From: Elusimicrobiota bacterium
GTDB lineage: Bacteria > Elusimicrobiota > Endomicrobiia > Endomicrobiales > Endomicrobiaceae
Direction: 5' to 3'
Assembly: GCA_017528425.1 (NCBI GenBank)
Contig: JAFXOV010000016.1
Coordinates: 1-64,000 of the forward strand
DNA: 64,000 nt
In this document: positions 28,662 to 39,200 of the stretch, piece after piece
How the letters are laid out: every line of letters begins with the position of its first letter
Position numbering within the stretch: position 1 is the first letter of the stretch
Notes under the pieces: model-generated
Told to the model about the DNA's origin: nothing
Seen by the model: only the letters and a program-made list of their open reading frames with translations
The model's database searches: none
Translations under genes and position numbers: made by a program

Positions 28662-29818
28662 TATATTATTTGTATCCTTGAAACATAATTTTTATAATTG
28701 TTTTTCATGTCTTCCAAACAATCTCCGCCGAACTTTTCAATCATTGCTCTTGCCAGTTCAAAAGCAACCGCTGCTTCACCTACAACTCCGGCTGCGGGAA
28801 CAGCACAAACATCGCTTCTCACGGATTCGGCTTTTTCGGCTTTTTTGTTATCTATGTTTACAGATTTTAAAGGTTTAGATAACGAAGGTATAGGTTTCAT
28901 CGTACAAGAAATTTCTATATTTTCTCCGTTGGTCATACCGCCTTCGGTTCCTCCTGCTCTGTTGGTTGTTCTGTAAAAACCTTTTTTGTTTGAATAAAAA
29001 ATTTCGTCGTGCGAAGCAGAACCTAAAGTGGTTGCGAATTTTGTTCCAAGACCAACTTCAACCGCTTTAATTGCCTGAATAGACATTAAGCTTTGTGCAA
29101 GTCTGCCGTCAAGTTTCATATCCCACTGAGTATGACTTCCCAATCCTATGGGAACATTTTCAGCAACAACTTTAAATTTTCCGCCTAAAGTATCGCCTTT
29201 GGAATTTGCTTGTCTTATTACCTGAATCATTTTTTTTGATGCTGTTTTATCGGGACATCTTACAAAAGACATTTCCGCCAAATGTTGAATTTGTGATTTA
29301 TCTATTCCCGATATCTTTGCAGATACTTTTCCTATTGTTTCAACATAAGAATAAATGTTTATTCCGAACTCTTTTAATAATTCTCTGCAAACGGCACCTA
29401 CCGCAACTCTTGCTGCTGTTTCTCTTGCGGAAGCTCTTTCCAAAATATTTCTGAAGTCGTCAACTCCGTATTTCATAAGACCTGCCAAATCAGCATGTCC
29501 CGGTCTTGGTTTTTTCAAATGTTTTCCGTCTATATCTACACTTGTGGGGGACATTACCGACTGCCAATTTTGCCAATCTCTGTTGTATATAAGTAATGTT
29601 ATCGGTGAGCCCATAGATTTTGCATATCTTACTCCGGACAAAATATGAACCTGGTCTGTTTCAATGTTCATTCTTTGCCCTCTGCCGTACCCTTTTTGTC
29701 TTCTTGCAAGATCTACATCTATATCTTCGGTATTTATGTAAAGTCCTGCGGGAATACCCTCAAGTATTGCTACTAATCCCTGTCCGTGAGATTCGCCTGC
29801 CGTTGAAAATCTTAACAT
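28661..29818 (-). CDS. aroC: Chorismate synthase
   Basis: Converts 5-enolpyruvylshikimate 3-phosphate to chorismate using reduced FMN. The 385-residue protein has the family signatures in order: GESHGQGLVAILEGIPAGL (8-26), KPRPGHADLAGLMKYG, the RASARETAARVAVGA flavin/substrate loop, and TNRAGGTEGGMTNGE. Full length. It follows radA by 15 nt and overlaps aroK by one nt, so the three are very likely co-transcribed. Confidence 0.97.
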   Translation of the reverse strand: MLRFSTAGESHGQGLVAILEGIPAGLYINTEDIDVDLARRQKGYGRGQRMNIETDQVHILSGVRYAKSMGSPITLLIYNRDWQNWQSVMSPTSVDIDGKHLKKPRPGHADLAGLMKYGVDDFRNILERASARETAARVAVGAVCRELLKEFGINIYSYVETIGKVSAKISGIDKSQIQHLAEMSFVRCPDKTASKKMIQVIRQANSKGDTLGGKFKVVAENVPIGLGSHTQWDMKLDGRLAQSLMSIQAIKAVEVGLGTKFATTLGSASHDEIFYSNKKGFYRTTNRAGGTEGGMTNGENIEISCTMKPIPSLSKPLKSVNIDNKKAEKAESVRSDVCAVPAAGVVGEAAVAFELARAMIEKFGGDCLEDMKNNYKNYVSRIQII

Positions 29819-29833
29819 ATTACACTCCCAAAA

Positions 29834-31204
29834 TTATCTTATTGCTTGTATTGCGCTGTGAACATTTGTCACACCGATAATTTCAATTTTACCTTTATAA
29901 TTTAAACTTTTTAAATTGCTTTTAGGTATTATAGCTTTTTTGAATCCTAATTTTTCTGCTTCCGTTAATCTTTCTCTTATTTGTGATACTGCTCTTACTT
30001 CGCCCGCAAGACCGACTTCACCGAAAATAATTGTTTTGTCGGGACAAACAACTCCGTTGTTTGCGGAAGCTATTGCACATGCTATTGCCAAATCCGATGC
30101 CGTTTCTTTTATTTTTATACCGCCTACGACATTTATAAACACATCCTGGTTATCGAGCGGGATACCGATCCTTTTTTCAAGAACGGCAATAATTATTATT
30201 ACTCTGTTTAAGTCATATCCCGATACCATTCTTCTCGGTAAACCGAAATTCGTTCTTGCAACAAGAGACTGAATTTCTATAAGTAACGGTCTTGTTCCTT
30301 CAATGGAAGAAGTTACAACGTTTCCCGCAACCGTGTTGGAGTTTTCACTTAAAAAAATCAGTGACGGATTTTCTACTTCCTTAAGTCCTTCGGCTTTCAT
30401 TTCAAAAATTCCTATTTCGCTTGTAGGACCGAATCTGTTTTTATAGGCTCTTAGAATTCTGTATATTTGTTGCTTTTCATTTTCAAAATATAAAACTGTA
30501 TCGACGATATGTTCCAAAATTCTCGGACCTGCCAAATCGCCGTCTTTAGTTACATGTCCCAATATGAATACCGTTATATGTTGAGATTTCGCTATTCTTA
30601 ATAACTCTGCGGAACATTCTCTGACTTGCCCTACCGAGCCCGGAGCTGAAGAAAATTCCGGATGATATGTAGTTTGTATAGAATCTATAACCAAAAATTT
30701 AGGTTGTATTTTATTTATTGCCGAAACTATATTTTCAAGGTTAGTTTCCGAAGCAAGAAAAATATTATCTTTAGCAATGTTTAATCTTTCCGCTCTGGAT
30801 TTTACCTGCGAAAGAGATTCTTCTCCGGATATATATAATACTGTTCCTACCTTTGAAAGTGCTCCGGAAATTTGTAACATCAATGTGGATTTTCCTATTC
30901 CGGGTGCTCCGCCTAACAAAGTCAAAGAACCGGGGACTATCCCGCCGCCAATCATATGGTCAAACTCTTTGATTCCCGTTTTTATTCTTTCAAAACTTTT
31001 AACGGTAACATCGTTTAACGGAAATGTTCCCGAAGAAAATCCCGTAAGTTGCCTTGCAGATTGATTTGAAGATAAAATCGGTTCTTGTTTTTCTTCAACA
31101 AACGTGTTCCATTTTGAACATCCGGGACATTTTCCTAACCATTTCGGAGATTCATAACCGCAACTTTGACATACAAATATTGTTTTTACTTTTTTAGATT
31201 TCAT
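29834..31204 (-). CDS. radA: DNA repair protein RadA
   Basis: RadA (Sms) is a RecA-like, DnaB-type motor that promotes branch migration in recombination. The 456-residue protein has an N-terminal zinc finger (Cys12, Cys15, Cys26, Cys29). It also has Walker A GGAPGIGKSTLM (about 90-101), the RadA-specific KNRFG motif (YKNRFGPTSEIG) and a C-terminal Lon-protease-like domain with no proteolytic dyad expected. The ATG is 5 nt after the mlaD-type gene stop, so the two are tightly coupled. Confidence 0.96.
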   Translation of the reverse strand: MKSKKVKTIFVCQSCGYESPKWLGKCPGCSKWNTFVEEKQEPILSSNQSARQLTGFSSGTFPLNDVTVKSFERIKTGIKEFDHMIGGGIVPGSLTLLGGAPGIGKSTLMLQISGALSKVGTVLYISGEESLSQVKSRAERLNIAKDNIFLASETNLENIVSAINKIQPKFLVIDSIQTTYHPEFSSAPGSVGQVRECSAELLRIAKSQHITVFILGHVTKDGDLAGPRILEHIVDTVLYFENEKQQIYRILRAYKNRFGPTSEIGIFEMKAEGLKEVENPSLIFLSENSNTVAGNVVTSSIEGTRPLLIEIQSLVARTNFGLPRRMVSGYDLNRVIIIIAVLEKRIGIPLDNQDVFINVVGGIKIKETASDLAIACAIASANNGVVCPDKTIIFGEVGLAGEVRAVSQIRERLTEAEKLGFKKAIIPKSNLKSLNYKGKIEIIGVTNVHSAIQAIR

Positions 31205-31209
31205 AATTT

Positions 31210-32559
31210 TTATTTTGAACTTGTGGCAGCAATTCCAGCAACACCGAATATACTTGCAAGATCTTCATCCGTGACTTTAAGCTTGATATACGGCATAACA
31301 TTTGTTTTTGTAAGTGTGTCTTCTACTTGAACACCGACATATAACCAGTTGAAAATACCGAGTCTTGCACCGATAATAATATTTGGTTTATCTTTGTCCG
31401 GATCATCTTTCTTGGCTGTTTCAGTTCTGAATATTGCTTCGGCATTAATGTAAAGTCTTCTTGCAGATCCGTATATTTTATCGAACGGTGACCAACCAAC
31501 ACCAACTCCACCCTTACTTCTCATAACACCACCGTAAGCTTCAAAGTTTTCGGATCTGAAGCCCATGAGTGCATCAATTTTGTTCATATTATTTCTTTCG
31601 AATTCATCATCTTCGTTAGTATAATTACCGATATTGTTTATACCGATATAATAGAATTTGTGGTTTGTAGGTCTGAACCTGATACCGAAATCGTTACGAT
31701 ATTTTTCGTTTCTGGTATCGAATTTACCCATGTATTCCCAATCGATTTCAAGTTTTTTCGTCTTGGATACAAACTCTTGTAATTGTTCAACTGTAACTTT
31801 AATGTCGCTTACGGTTCCTTTAATTTCATCTGCCATTTCTTCATCGTTTATCAATTTTGCAATTGTGCCGTCACCTTCATTTATCTTTGATACTATTTCA
31901 TCTATTTTACCGGAAACTTTTTTAAGTTCAAGAACGATGTCTCTTATATCACCTTTATTTTGTTGAGTTACATCGTATAAATCCGCAGAGAATTTATTGA
32001 AATTACTTACAATTTGATTAATTTGTTTTTCTTTTTCTGCAATTGTCTTACTTACTTTTTTAAGGTTTTCTACCGTCTCATAAAGATTTTTGAAGAAATC
32101 TTTGTTCAAACCTTCGGCTGCATCTCCTAAAATATTATCAACTTTTTTTATTGCATTTTCTATCAGCTCTTCAAGAGATGCTCCTGTTGCGGCATTGATA
32201 GTTCCTCCGTGTTCCACAACCGGGTTTGTTGGAGTTCCTTGAGTAAGTTCTATATACTTTGTTCCTATTATACCCATAGAAACTATTTTTGCCGTTGCAT
32301 CCGAATATAATGTTATTTTTCTGTCTATAACAAGTACAACTTTTGCTTTGCCTTCTTCCAAGACAATTTCTTTTATGTTACCTACATCAACACCGGAAAT
32401 TTTTACTTTAGATTTTTTTGGTAAACCGGCGGTATTTTCAAAATAAGTATTAACAATATATTTTGAAGTTAAGCTATAATTGCCCAACAGCATTATTGTC
32501 AAAAGGACTGCCAGTATACCTATGGTTACAAAAATTCCAAGTTTTAATTCGTTAGACAC
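31210..32559 (-). CDS. MlaD-family MCE protein with predicted C-terminal outer-membrane barrel
   Basis: MCE proteins form hexameric rings that move phospholipids between membranes. The 449-residue protein has an N-terminal membrane anchor (LGIFVTIGILAVLLTIMLLG) and one MCE domain (about 36-120, with SKVKISGVDVGNIKEI and SMGIIGTKYIELTQG). A long helical needle follows (about 125-270), then a C-terminal part of ~175 residues made of alternating amphipathic strands (for example FGIRFRPTNHKFYYIGINN). E. coli MlaD lacks this last part. A fused outer-membrane barrel is known from MlaD of the diderm Firmicute Veillonella parvula, where it bridges the envelope. The barrel here is predicted from strand pattern only. 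It lies between mlaF and radA. Confidence 0.85.
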   Translation of the reverse strand: MSNELKLGIFVTIGILAVLLTIMLLGNYSLTSKYIVNTYFENTAGLPKKSKVKISGVDVGNIKEIVLEEGKAKVVLVIDRKITLYSDATAKIVSMGIIGTKYIELTQGTPTNPVVEHGGTINAATGASLEELIENAIKKVDNILGDAAEGLNKDFFKNLYETVENLKKVSKTIAEKEKQINQIVSNFNKFSADLYDVTQQNKGDIRDIVLELKKVSGKIDEIVSKINEGDGTIAKLINDEEMADEIKGTVSDIKVTVEQLQEFVSKTKKLEIDWEYMGKFDTRNEKYRNDFGIRFRPTNHKFYYIGINNIGNYTNEDDEFERNNMNKIDALMGFRSENFEAYGGVMRSKGGVGVGWSPFDKIYGSARRLYINAEAIFRTETAKKDDPDKDKPNIIIGARLGIFNWLYVGVQVEDTLTKTNVMPYIKLKVTDEDLASIFGVAGIAATSSK

Positions 32560-32570
32560 AATAACCCCTT

Positions 32571-32610
32571 AAAATACAATTTATAATTTACAATGTACAA
32601 TTTATAATTA
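32571..32610. repeat. AT-rich intergenic element, two tandem ACAATTTATAATT units
   Basis: The element carries ACAATTTATAATT twice, separated by TACAATGT-like bases. Related strings occur after both giant genes (14959-14975 and 55363-55387) and near 40057-40070. It could be a degenerate dispersed element or simple AT-rich convergence. Confidence 0.45.
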
Positions 32611-32615
32611 ACTGC

Positions 32616-32644
32616 AAAAACTTTTAAAATTTTCATTTTAAAAG
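32616..32644 (-). terminator. AT-rich hairpin plus T run after mlaF (possible attenuator)
   Basis: On the minus strand a perfect 10-bp inverted repeat (arms 32635-32644 and 32621-32630, GAAA loop) is followed by TTTTT. It sits 15-43 nt after the mlaF stop and before the mlaD-type gene. The stem has very little GC, so termination is likely partial. Confidence 0.5.
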
Positions 32645-32658
32645 AACATTTCTTCCAA

Positions 32659-33447
32659 CTAGTGCATTGCAAAATTCATTTCAACAGGTATCGGGCCCAC
32701 ACTCGAACCGTCAACAAACTGTTTTAGCATTTTATCATTTGTAGATTTAGGATTAGCAATAGTATGTTTCAATTTTTCCACGGTTCCTTCAAAAATTACT
32801 TTTCCTAAATACAACATTATTATTCTGTCCGCTATTTTATAAGCAGAATTCATATCATGAGTAACAACAATAGACGAAACTTTCAACTCTTTCTTTAAAT
32901 GAATTATAAGTTCGCCTATAACGTCCGACATTATCGGGTCAAGTCCGGTGGTCGGCTCATCGTAAAAAATATATTTCGGCTGATAAGCTATCGATCTTGC
33001 AAGACCAACCCTTTTTTTCATACCGCCGCTAAGTGCGGATGGTTTCAGCTTTTCTATATCGGAACTTAGCCCCACCATGTTCAAACAGGCTGAAACTCTT
33101 TTCTTCATTTCTTCTTCGGATAAATTGGTAAGATTTCTCATTCCGAAAGAAACATTTTCTTCTATTGTCAAAGAATCAAACAGTGCTGCTTCCTGAAACA
33201 AAAAACCAATCTTCTTTTGAATTTCACGAAGGTTTTTTTTATCCGTTTTTGTTACGTCTATATCGTCAATAATAATCTTGCCGGAATCGGGTTTTATAAG
33301 TCCTACGAGATTTTTAAGTAAAATACTTTTTCCCGTTCCGGATCCGCCTATTATAACAAGTGTTTCACCGTCTTTAACTTCAAGACTTACACCTTGCAAC
33401 ACTTTTTTTGTTTCAAAAGACTTATATAAATTTTCAACCTTTATCAT
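32659..33447 (-). CDS. mlaF: MlaF-type ABC transporter ATPase
   Basis: The ATPase powers MCE-linked phospholipid transport. The 262-residue protein has Walker A GGSGTGKSILLKN (about 34-46), Q-loop FLFQEAALFDSL, signature LSGGMKKRVGLARS, Walker B YIFYDEPTTGLDP and the switch His in VTHDM. A C-terminal extension ends SVGPIPVEMNFAMH. The adjacent MCE gene supports the assignment. No MlaE permease gene lies next to it, so the permease must be elsewhere. Confidence 0.9.
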   Translation of the reverse strand: MIKVENLYKSFETKKVLQGVSLEVKDGETLVIIGGSGTGKSILLKNLVGLIKPDSGKIIIDDIDVTKTDKKNLREIQKKIGFLFQEAALFDSLTIEENVSFGMRNLTNLSEEEMKKRVSACLNMVGLSSDIEKLKPSALSGGMKKRVGLARSIAYQPKYIFYDEPTTGLDPIMSDVIGELIIHLKKELKVSSIVVTHDMNSAYKIADRIIMLYLGKVIFEGTVEKLKHTIANPKSTNDKMLKQFVDGSSVGPIPVEMNFAMH

Positions 33448-33494
33448 TATCTTATTATTTTATAATTTTTATATTGATTTTCCAATATGTTAAT

Positions 33495-33529
33495 AAAAAA
33501 ACGGGAAGAAAATTTCTTCCCGCTTTTTT
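33495..33529. terminator. Terminator hairpin, CGGGAAGA family copy 1
   Basis: The near-perfect inverted repeat has an ACGGGAAGAAA / TTTCTTCCCG core, flanked by an A run and a T run, so it can act both ways. It follows the gltX-DUF1844 pair. The same core recurs at 36163, 40072 and 55390. Confidence 0.9.
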
Positions 33530-33557
33530 ATTATTAATTTTTAATTGCTGATTATTG

Positions 33558-33881
33558 TTATTTCTTTTCTTCTTCTTTTTTTTCTTCAACTTTAGGTTGT
33601 TCTTCTGTTTTCGTAGTATCGCCTTTAGCAACTTCGTCCGCATAGTTCATTTGCAAATTTGAAATAGTATCTTCCAATAACTTTTCTTCGGTTTTAGTTA
33701 AGTTACCTTTTGTTTTATCTTTTAACATTAAAAGCATGTCGATAGTTACTTGTGCGGACTTTATATCTCTGTGTATCTTTCCATCCATTTGGCTGGGAAT
33801 TTTACCCATTTGTTGCCAACATGCGGAAGCAAACATAGAGATTAAACTGAATAAGTGTTGATTAAGTTCTTTCGGATCCAT
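33558..33881 (-). CDS. DUF1844 family protein
   Basis: The 107-residue protein is mostly helical. Its opening HLFSLISMFASACWQQMGKI and the following KIHRDIKSAQVTIDMLLMLK are characteristic of DUF1844, a short family of unknown function widespread in diderm bacteria. The Lys/Glu-rich C-terminus is probably disordered. It begins 14 nt after gltX and the pair ends at the hairpin at 33495. Confidence 0.85.
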   Translation of the reverse strand: MDPKELNQHLFSLISMFASACWQQMGKIPSQMDGKIHRDIKSAQVTIDMLLMLKDKTKGNLTKTEEKLLEDTISNLQMNYADEVAKGDTTKTEEQPKVEEKKEEEKK

Positions 33882-33895
33882 TTTAAGTACCTCTT

Positions 33896-35371
33896 TTATT
33901 TAAAAAATTTGTCTATGGTTATTTTTATTCTTTTTAAAACTTCTTCTTTTCCCATAACTTCCATCATATGGAACAGGCTCGGACCTTGTGTTCTTCCGGA
34001 AATTGCAACTCTTATCGGATGGAACACTTTACCGTTACTGAACCCTAACTCTACTGCCAAGTCTCTTGCATATTTTTCAAGAGCTTCCGGTGAAAAGTCT
34101 TGTTGATTAGGTAATCTTTTTAATGTTTCTTCCAATACAACTTTAGAACTGTCTTTTTTAGTTTCGGATAACAAAACTTTAGATACTGCCACTTCATCAA
34201 AAGATAACTCTTTAAAGAAGAAATCTACAAGACCGGGAATATCTTTTAACAATTTTATTTTTTCATGTTCCAAAGATATTGCTTTCTTAAGTAATTCTCT
34301 GTCCCAATCTTTTATTAAATCCTGTTGGTTTGTATATTCTATCCAATCTATAAACAAATCATAAATTTCCTGGTCTGATTTACTTCTGATATATTCTCCG
34401 TTCATCCATAACAATTTTGAAGGATCAAACGTTGCAGGGCTTGAATTACATCTGTCCAAAGAAAAGTTTTCTATTAAACTGTTACCGAAAAATAATTGTT
34501 GGCTGTCTTCCGTTGACCAGCCTAAAAGTGCCAAATAGTTTATTAATGCATCCTGTAAATAACCTTCTTTTCTGTATTCAAGAACAGAAGTGTGTCCGTG
34601 TCTTTTTGAAAGTCTTGCTCCGTCTGAACCGAGTATCATGGACAAATGTGCAAATACAGGAGGTTCCCAACCTAAAGCTTTAAATATGTGAATTTGTCTC
34701 GGTGTATTTGAAATGTGGTCATCACCTCTGATTACATGCGACATTTCCATTAAATGATCATCTATTACACAAGCAAAATTGTATGTAGGTACACCGTTAG
34801 CTTTCATCAAAACAAAATCGTCAAGCAAAGCATTTTCAAAACTTACATGACCTCTAACAACATCATCAAACTCTATTTTGCCTTCTTTAGGCATTCTAAA
34901 TCTTATAACTGCAGTTCTGCCTTGTTTTTCGTATTCTTCCTGTTGTTCTTTAGTTAAGTTTGCACAATGTCCGTTATATTTCGGAGGTTGTTTTGCAAGT
35001 CTTGCCTGTTCTCTCATTTTTTCTACTTCTTCAGGTGTACAATAACATTTATATGCATAACCTTTTTCAAGTAATATATCTATATATTTTTGATATATTC
35101 CCTGCTCTTTTCTTTTCATTTGATAATACGGAGCATATTTTTCAAGTTCGTTTCCCGGACCTTCGTCCCAGTTAAGTTTCAACCATTTCATTGCATTTAT
35201 GATTATACCTGTTGAAGCTTCCGTAGATCTTGCTTCATCGGTATCTTCTATTCTAAGAATAAATGTTCCTTTTTCTTTCTTTGCATAAAGATAGTTAAAA
35301 AGTGCTGTTCTTACTCCGCCTATATGTAAATCGCCTGTAGGTGAAGGTGCAAATCGTACCCTAATACTCAT
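33896..35371 (-). CDS. gltX: Glutamyl-tRNA synthetase
   Basis: Charges tRNA-Glu (and in organisms lacking GlnRS also tRNA-Gln). The 491-residue class I synthetase has the HIGH-type motif [20 protein letters not shown] (10-29), the CYCTPEE segment of the zinc-finger-like region, the [11 protein letters not shown] binding loop and the KMSKS-type loop ARLSKRHGH. The C-terminal anticodon-binding domain is complete. Length is normal. An AGGAG site precedes the ATG. Confidence 0.97.
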   Translation of the reverse strand: MSIRVRFAPSPTGDLHIGGVRTALFNYLYAKKEKGTFILRIEDTDEARSTEASTGIIINAMKWLKLNWDEGPGNELEKYAPYYQMKRKEQGIYQKYIDILLEKGYAYKCYCTPEEVEKMREQARLAKQPPKYNGHCANLTKEQQEEYEKQGRTAVIRFRMPKEGKIEFDDVVRGHVSFENALLDDFVLMKANGVPTYNFACVIDDHLMEMSHVIRGDDHISNTPRQIHIFKALGWEPPVFAHLSMILGSDGARLSKRHGHTSVLEYRKEGYLQDALINYLALLGWSTEDSQQLFFGNSLIENFSLDRCNSSPATFDPSKLLWMNGEYIRSKSDQEIYDLFIDWIEYTNQQDLIKDWDRELLKKAISLEHEKIKLLKDIPGLVDFFFKELSFDEVAVSKVLLSETKKDSSKVVLEETLKRLPNQQDFSPEALEKYARDLAVELGFSNGKVFHPIRVAISGRTQGPSLFHMMEVMGKEEVLKRIKITIDKFFK

Positions 35372-35405
35372 TTTATTTCTCCTAAAAAATATATATAGTT
35401 TGTAT

Positions 35406-35435
35406 ATTATACAAAATATTATTTAAATAGTTTAA
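35406..35435 (-). promoter_or_regulatory. Probable gltX promoter (TTAAAC, 18 bp, TATAAT)
   Basis: On the minus strand, -10 TATAAT (35406-35411) and -35 TTAAAC (35430-35435) are 18 bp apart and lie about 35 nt before the ATG. Confidence 0.6.
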
Positions 35436-35465
35436 TTTGTGTTAAAATATCAGTATGAAACTTTT

Positions 35466-35495
35466 TTGATGCTTATTTTGTCTAAATATTATAAA
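35466..35495 (+). promoter_or_regulatory. Probable promoter of the His-rich gene (TTGATG, 18 bp, TATAAA)
   Basis: -35 TTGATG (35466-35471) and -10 TATAAA (35490-35495) are 18 bp apart. A strong AAGGGAGGG site (35507-35514) follows. Confidence 0.55.
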
Positions 35496-35521
35496 ATAAG
35501 TATAACAAGGGAGGGATTAAA

Positions 35522-36136
35522 ATGAAAATCATAAAATTTATAGTAGGTTTGTTTTTGATATTTGCATTACCTATATCATCTTTTGCCGTTCCGCCAAGCA
35601 GAGGGCATGGCAGTACACCACCGAGATCCGCAAGTCACAGCAGTTATCACGGACATGGCCGTCCTTCTCATCATGGCCATCACAGACATCACGATTATCA
35701 CGGCTATTATTATGGCAGTGATTATTATACAAGAGATGCTTTTTGGACATTTTTAGGTTTTTCTGCATTAACGGCTATTGCTGTTGCTGCAAGTACCTCT
35801 AAAAAGAAGAAAGAAAAAGTAGTTGTTGTTGAAGAAAAAGAAGAAGAACCGGAAGATTTAACTCTTACGGCAGAACAGCAGGCTCAGTTGCAAAAATTGT
35901 TTGATGAAAATAAAGACTATATTGCAAAGTTAAGAACTGAAAAAGATTCAAAAACGACTGCTTTGGAAAAAGAAAAAAGTAAAGCAAAACCGGATGAAGC
36001 AACTATAGCAAGTTTAGAAAATGAAATTTCACAGTTATCAATGAACATATTCAGAGTTACACAAAATACGAAAAAACAGATACAAACGATACTTACTCCC
36101 GCACAATATGAACAATATGAAGATGTAAGACTCTAA
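35522..36136 (+). CDS. Secreted His-rich protein with LTXXQ (CpxP/Spy/ZraP-like) C-terminus
   Basis: The 204-residue protein has a signal peptide (about 1-22, ending SSFA). A His/Gly/Tyr-rich stretch follows (about 28-70, GHGRPSHHGHHRHHDYHGYY), then a hydrophobic helix (FWTFLGFSALTAIAVAAS). The C-terminal helical domain starts LTAEQQAQLQKLF and ends LTPAQYEQYE. Paired LTxxQ motifs are the mark of periplasmic CpxP/Spy/ZraP chaperone-like proteins. The His stretch suggests Zn, Ni or Cu binding. Stress or metal buffering in the periplasm is inference. A strong ribosome-binding site fixes the start. The gene is monocistronic. Confidence 0.8.
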   Translation: MKIIKFIVGLFLIFALPISSFAVPPSRGHGSTPPRSASHSSYHGHGRPSHHGHHRHHDYHGYYYGSDYYTRDAFWTFLGFSALTAIAVAASTSKKKKEKVVVVEEKEEEPEDLTLTAEQQAQLQKLFDENKDYIAKLRTEKDSKTTALEKEKSKAKPDEATIASLENEISQLSMNIFRVTQNTKKQIQTILTPAQYEQYEDVRL

Positions 36137-36162
36137 AATGGAATTAGAAATTAGTAATTAAT

Positions 36163-36195
36163 AAAAAACGGGAAGAAATTTCTTCCCGTTTTTTT
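36163..36195. terminator. Bidirectional terminator, CGGGAAGA family copy 2
   Basis: The arms 36163-36178 and 36179-36194 form a perfect 32-bp palindrome, A-rich at one end and T-rich at the other. It lies between the His-rich gene and the convergent autotransporter gene and can serve both. Confidence 0.92.
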
Positions 36196-36238
36196 ATTAT
36201 AACTATAAAATATAAACTACTAAAACCGCTTTGCTATT

Positions 36239-39200
36239 TTAAAAAGCGTACTTTATTCCTAAATTAAATCCTACTCCGCTTCTTGAACCGCTCTTTCCGC
36301 TGACTTGTCCGTAACAGCTCCAAGGACTATTCAAGAAATCTTTACTTACTCCAACCCCATACTCAAAATAAGGATCCATTTCCAAACTTTTTACTTTATT
36401 TCCGTTTATTTTTGTTGATGTTTCACCTGTATTGATTGCTACATCAAATAATCCGTATGGTGCCCATCCGTTTGTTAAACTTAAATCCAATCTTAGTCCG
36501 GGTTGAATTAATATATTACTTATTCCATCGTCTTCTATTTTGTTACCTTGAACATTTGTGAAATCGTTTGAAGTTGAACCGATATACATCAATATAATAT
36601 TGGGTTGCAAGGTGAAATTTTTTCCCAAATCAAAATCGTAACCGGTTTTAAGTCCTAAAGAATAAGTAATGTTATCAATATCATCCGAACCTAAATCATT
36701 ATCGGCAGTTACTTTGTTGGTTCCCGCATTAACAGTTGCACCTAAATACCATTTATCTTTTATCAATGTTCCGGTTACACCTAACATATAGTTTGTTTGA
36801 TTTGTTTTTACGGAATCGAATTCTTGTTTTCCTCCTGTATATCCCAAATAAAAAGATAACAATTTGTCTTTTCCTGCCGGCAAATCTATTCCTGCGAGAG
36901 TTCCGTACATTGTATTATCCACTTTCGAATCGGCACCTACATCAACAGTATCACTTACAACATAAGGTCTTAACCATAATGCTCTTTCAATACTTCCATT
37001 TTGTTCAAAAACTTGGTTGGTGTTTGCTGAAGCATATAACGGTGTTTTTGCAGCTGCTCTTGTTTGTGAAACTTTGTTATCCATGTTTGCAAACGATTGG
37101 TTTGCTACAGTCACCTGCGATAAATATCCGCCTGCCAATCCCGACACTGCCGATTCGTTGGATATAGGATTTTCTTTACCTTGCATAAAATTCATGTTAC
37201 CTGTTTCTTGATCATAAGTTACACTATATTCATACATGGTCGAATACGCTTTATCTACAGATTCTACAACACCTTTTAAAGTGTCTCCGGTTATAAAATC
37301 TAAACTTATTTCTTCTTTTTTGTCAGAATCTTTCGTAATATTGATTGCTGTTACATTTACTTTTCCGTCTCCGGAAAAATTGTTTGCCGTTATTGTGTCC
37401 ATTTTTTCATTCTTTAAATCGGCATCGACTTTTAAATTCAAGATATCAGACACTTTCAAACTATTTGCAAATTCATAATCTTGTAATACGGAATTTGCCA
37501 AATCCATTGTTGCACCGGAAATATCATAGGTACAGTCCGAATTAAATAAGGTTCCGTTTTTGCCCAATTGTAAGTATACTCCATCCAAAATTATTTTACC
37601 GTTATAGTCGGACATATCCGCATTCAATATTATTTTATATGAATCTTCGATTATATCCATTATCTGATAATTAAAAGAGTTAAGAGATAATTTACTATCA
37701 GAACCATAAGAAACAAGCTTATCGTTAAAAATTACATTTGCGGCGCCGGTAAAAAAAGTAATATCTCCGCCAACATTAGATATTGCGATATCGTTTCCTG
37801 TAAATTCAACATCTTCGCTCATTGCCACAAATGTTAAGTTTCCATAATTGTATATTGCCGAATTGTTATTATTTATAAACTTTGCCCCATCTCTAAAAAA
37901 TATATTGGCATAATTATCATTATATATTGCGCTGCCTTCTAGGTCTGCTTGGTTAGAAACAAAAGTTGCATTTTTTCCGAAAACGATATCCCCTTGGTTA
38001 TTAATTGCACCGCCTCTAGTGGCCGTATTAGATTCAAATAGTATATTTGCACCGAATGTTGTACCGGAATTTTGCTCAGTTTGTAAAACTCCGCCAGAGT
38101 TTGCGGCGGTATTGTTACGGAAAGTAATATTGTTTCCTGTAGTTATATAGGATTCTTTATTACCATAAAAAACACCTCCGTTATAGAGCACGGTATTATT
38201 TTCAAGTGTTATGTTTGAGCCGATTATTGTAGTTCCGTAATTATCAACTACCGCACCATAGGATCCGGAAAACCCGGATATTGTTTTGATATTTTCCAAT
38301 CTTAATGTTTTTTCATCATAGCTGTTATCCGGGTCGATATCTACAGACATTCCTTTTTTGCCGTTTGAGGTTATATCGTAACCGTTTCCGTTTATTATAA
38401 GTTGTTTGCCTTCTAAATTTCCTAAACTTTGAGACAATATTTCGTTGTTTGATAAATTGTATACTTTGTATGATGTTGTGTCACTTATAACTTGTGCAAA
38501 TGTTTGTGCTTGCGGTAAAACTTCATAGTTAATATCTGTATCATCTGATGAAGTTTGATTTTCCGTAAACTTTATTGTTTTTCCGTTTTGAGTCACTTTT
38601 AAATCTGCATAAAGGATTGGACAAGGACCGTTTGAAACAGATATCACACTAAATGTTCCCGTATTATCGGTTATTAAATTATTTGTAATGTTTACATTTG
38701 TTAATGTTACTCCCGAGTAGTAATAGGTGTTACCGTCATTGTGGAAATCTGCAGACATAGGAGCAAATTTATCTCCGATTGAGCTGTTTCCGTTTAAAGT
38801 TGCATCTATTTCCAAGAATGCATAACCGGAAAAAAAAGTAGGACTAACATCCGCACTGTCGTTTATTTTCCCGTTTATTAAATTTAAGGTTCCGTCTCTT
38901 GCTTCCAAACTTGTGTTAGAAATTTTTCCGTAGTATCCTAATTGAAGAGTACTACCGGAGTCTAAGTATATTTCCCCATTATATCCGGACATGTCATCAT
39001 CAAATATCGTTTTTCCACGGCCTTCTATAGATATTTTTGAATCTTCATTTTCAGATGTTATTCTATCGTTAAATATTATATTTGAACCATAATTCGACAT
39101 TAAAGTAATAGTTCCTTCATTGTCATGTATTGCATTGGATACTCCGTTTGCGGTGTTTCCGGTAAACTCTACATCTTCACAATCGGCCCGTATTTGTAAA

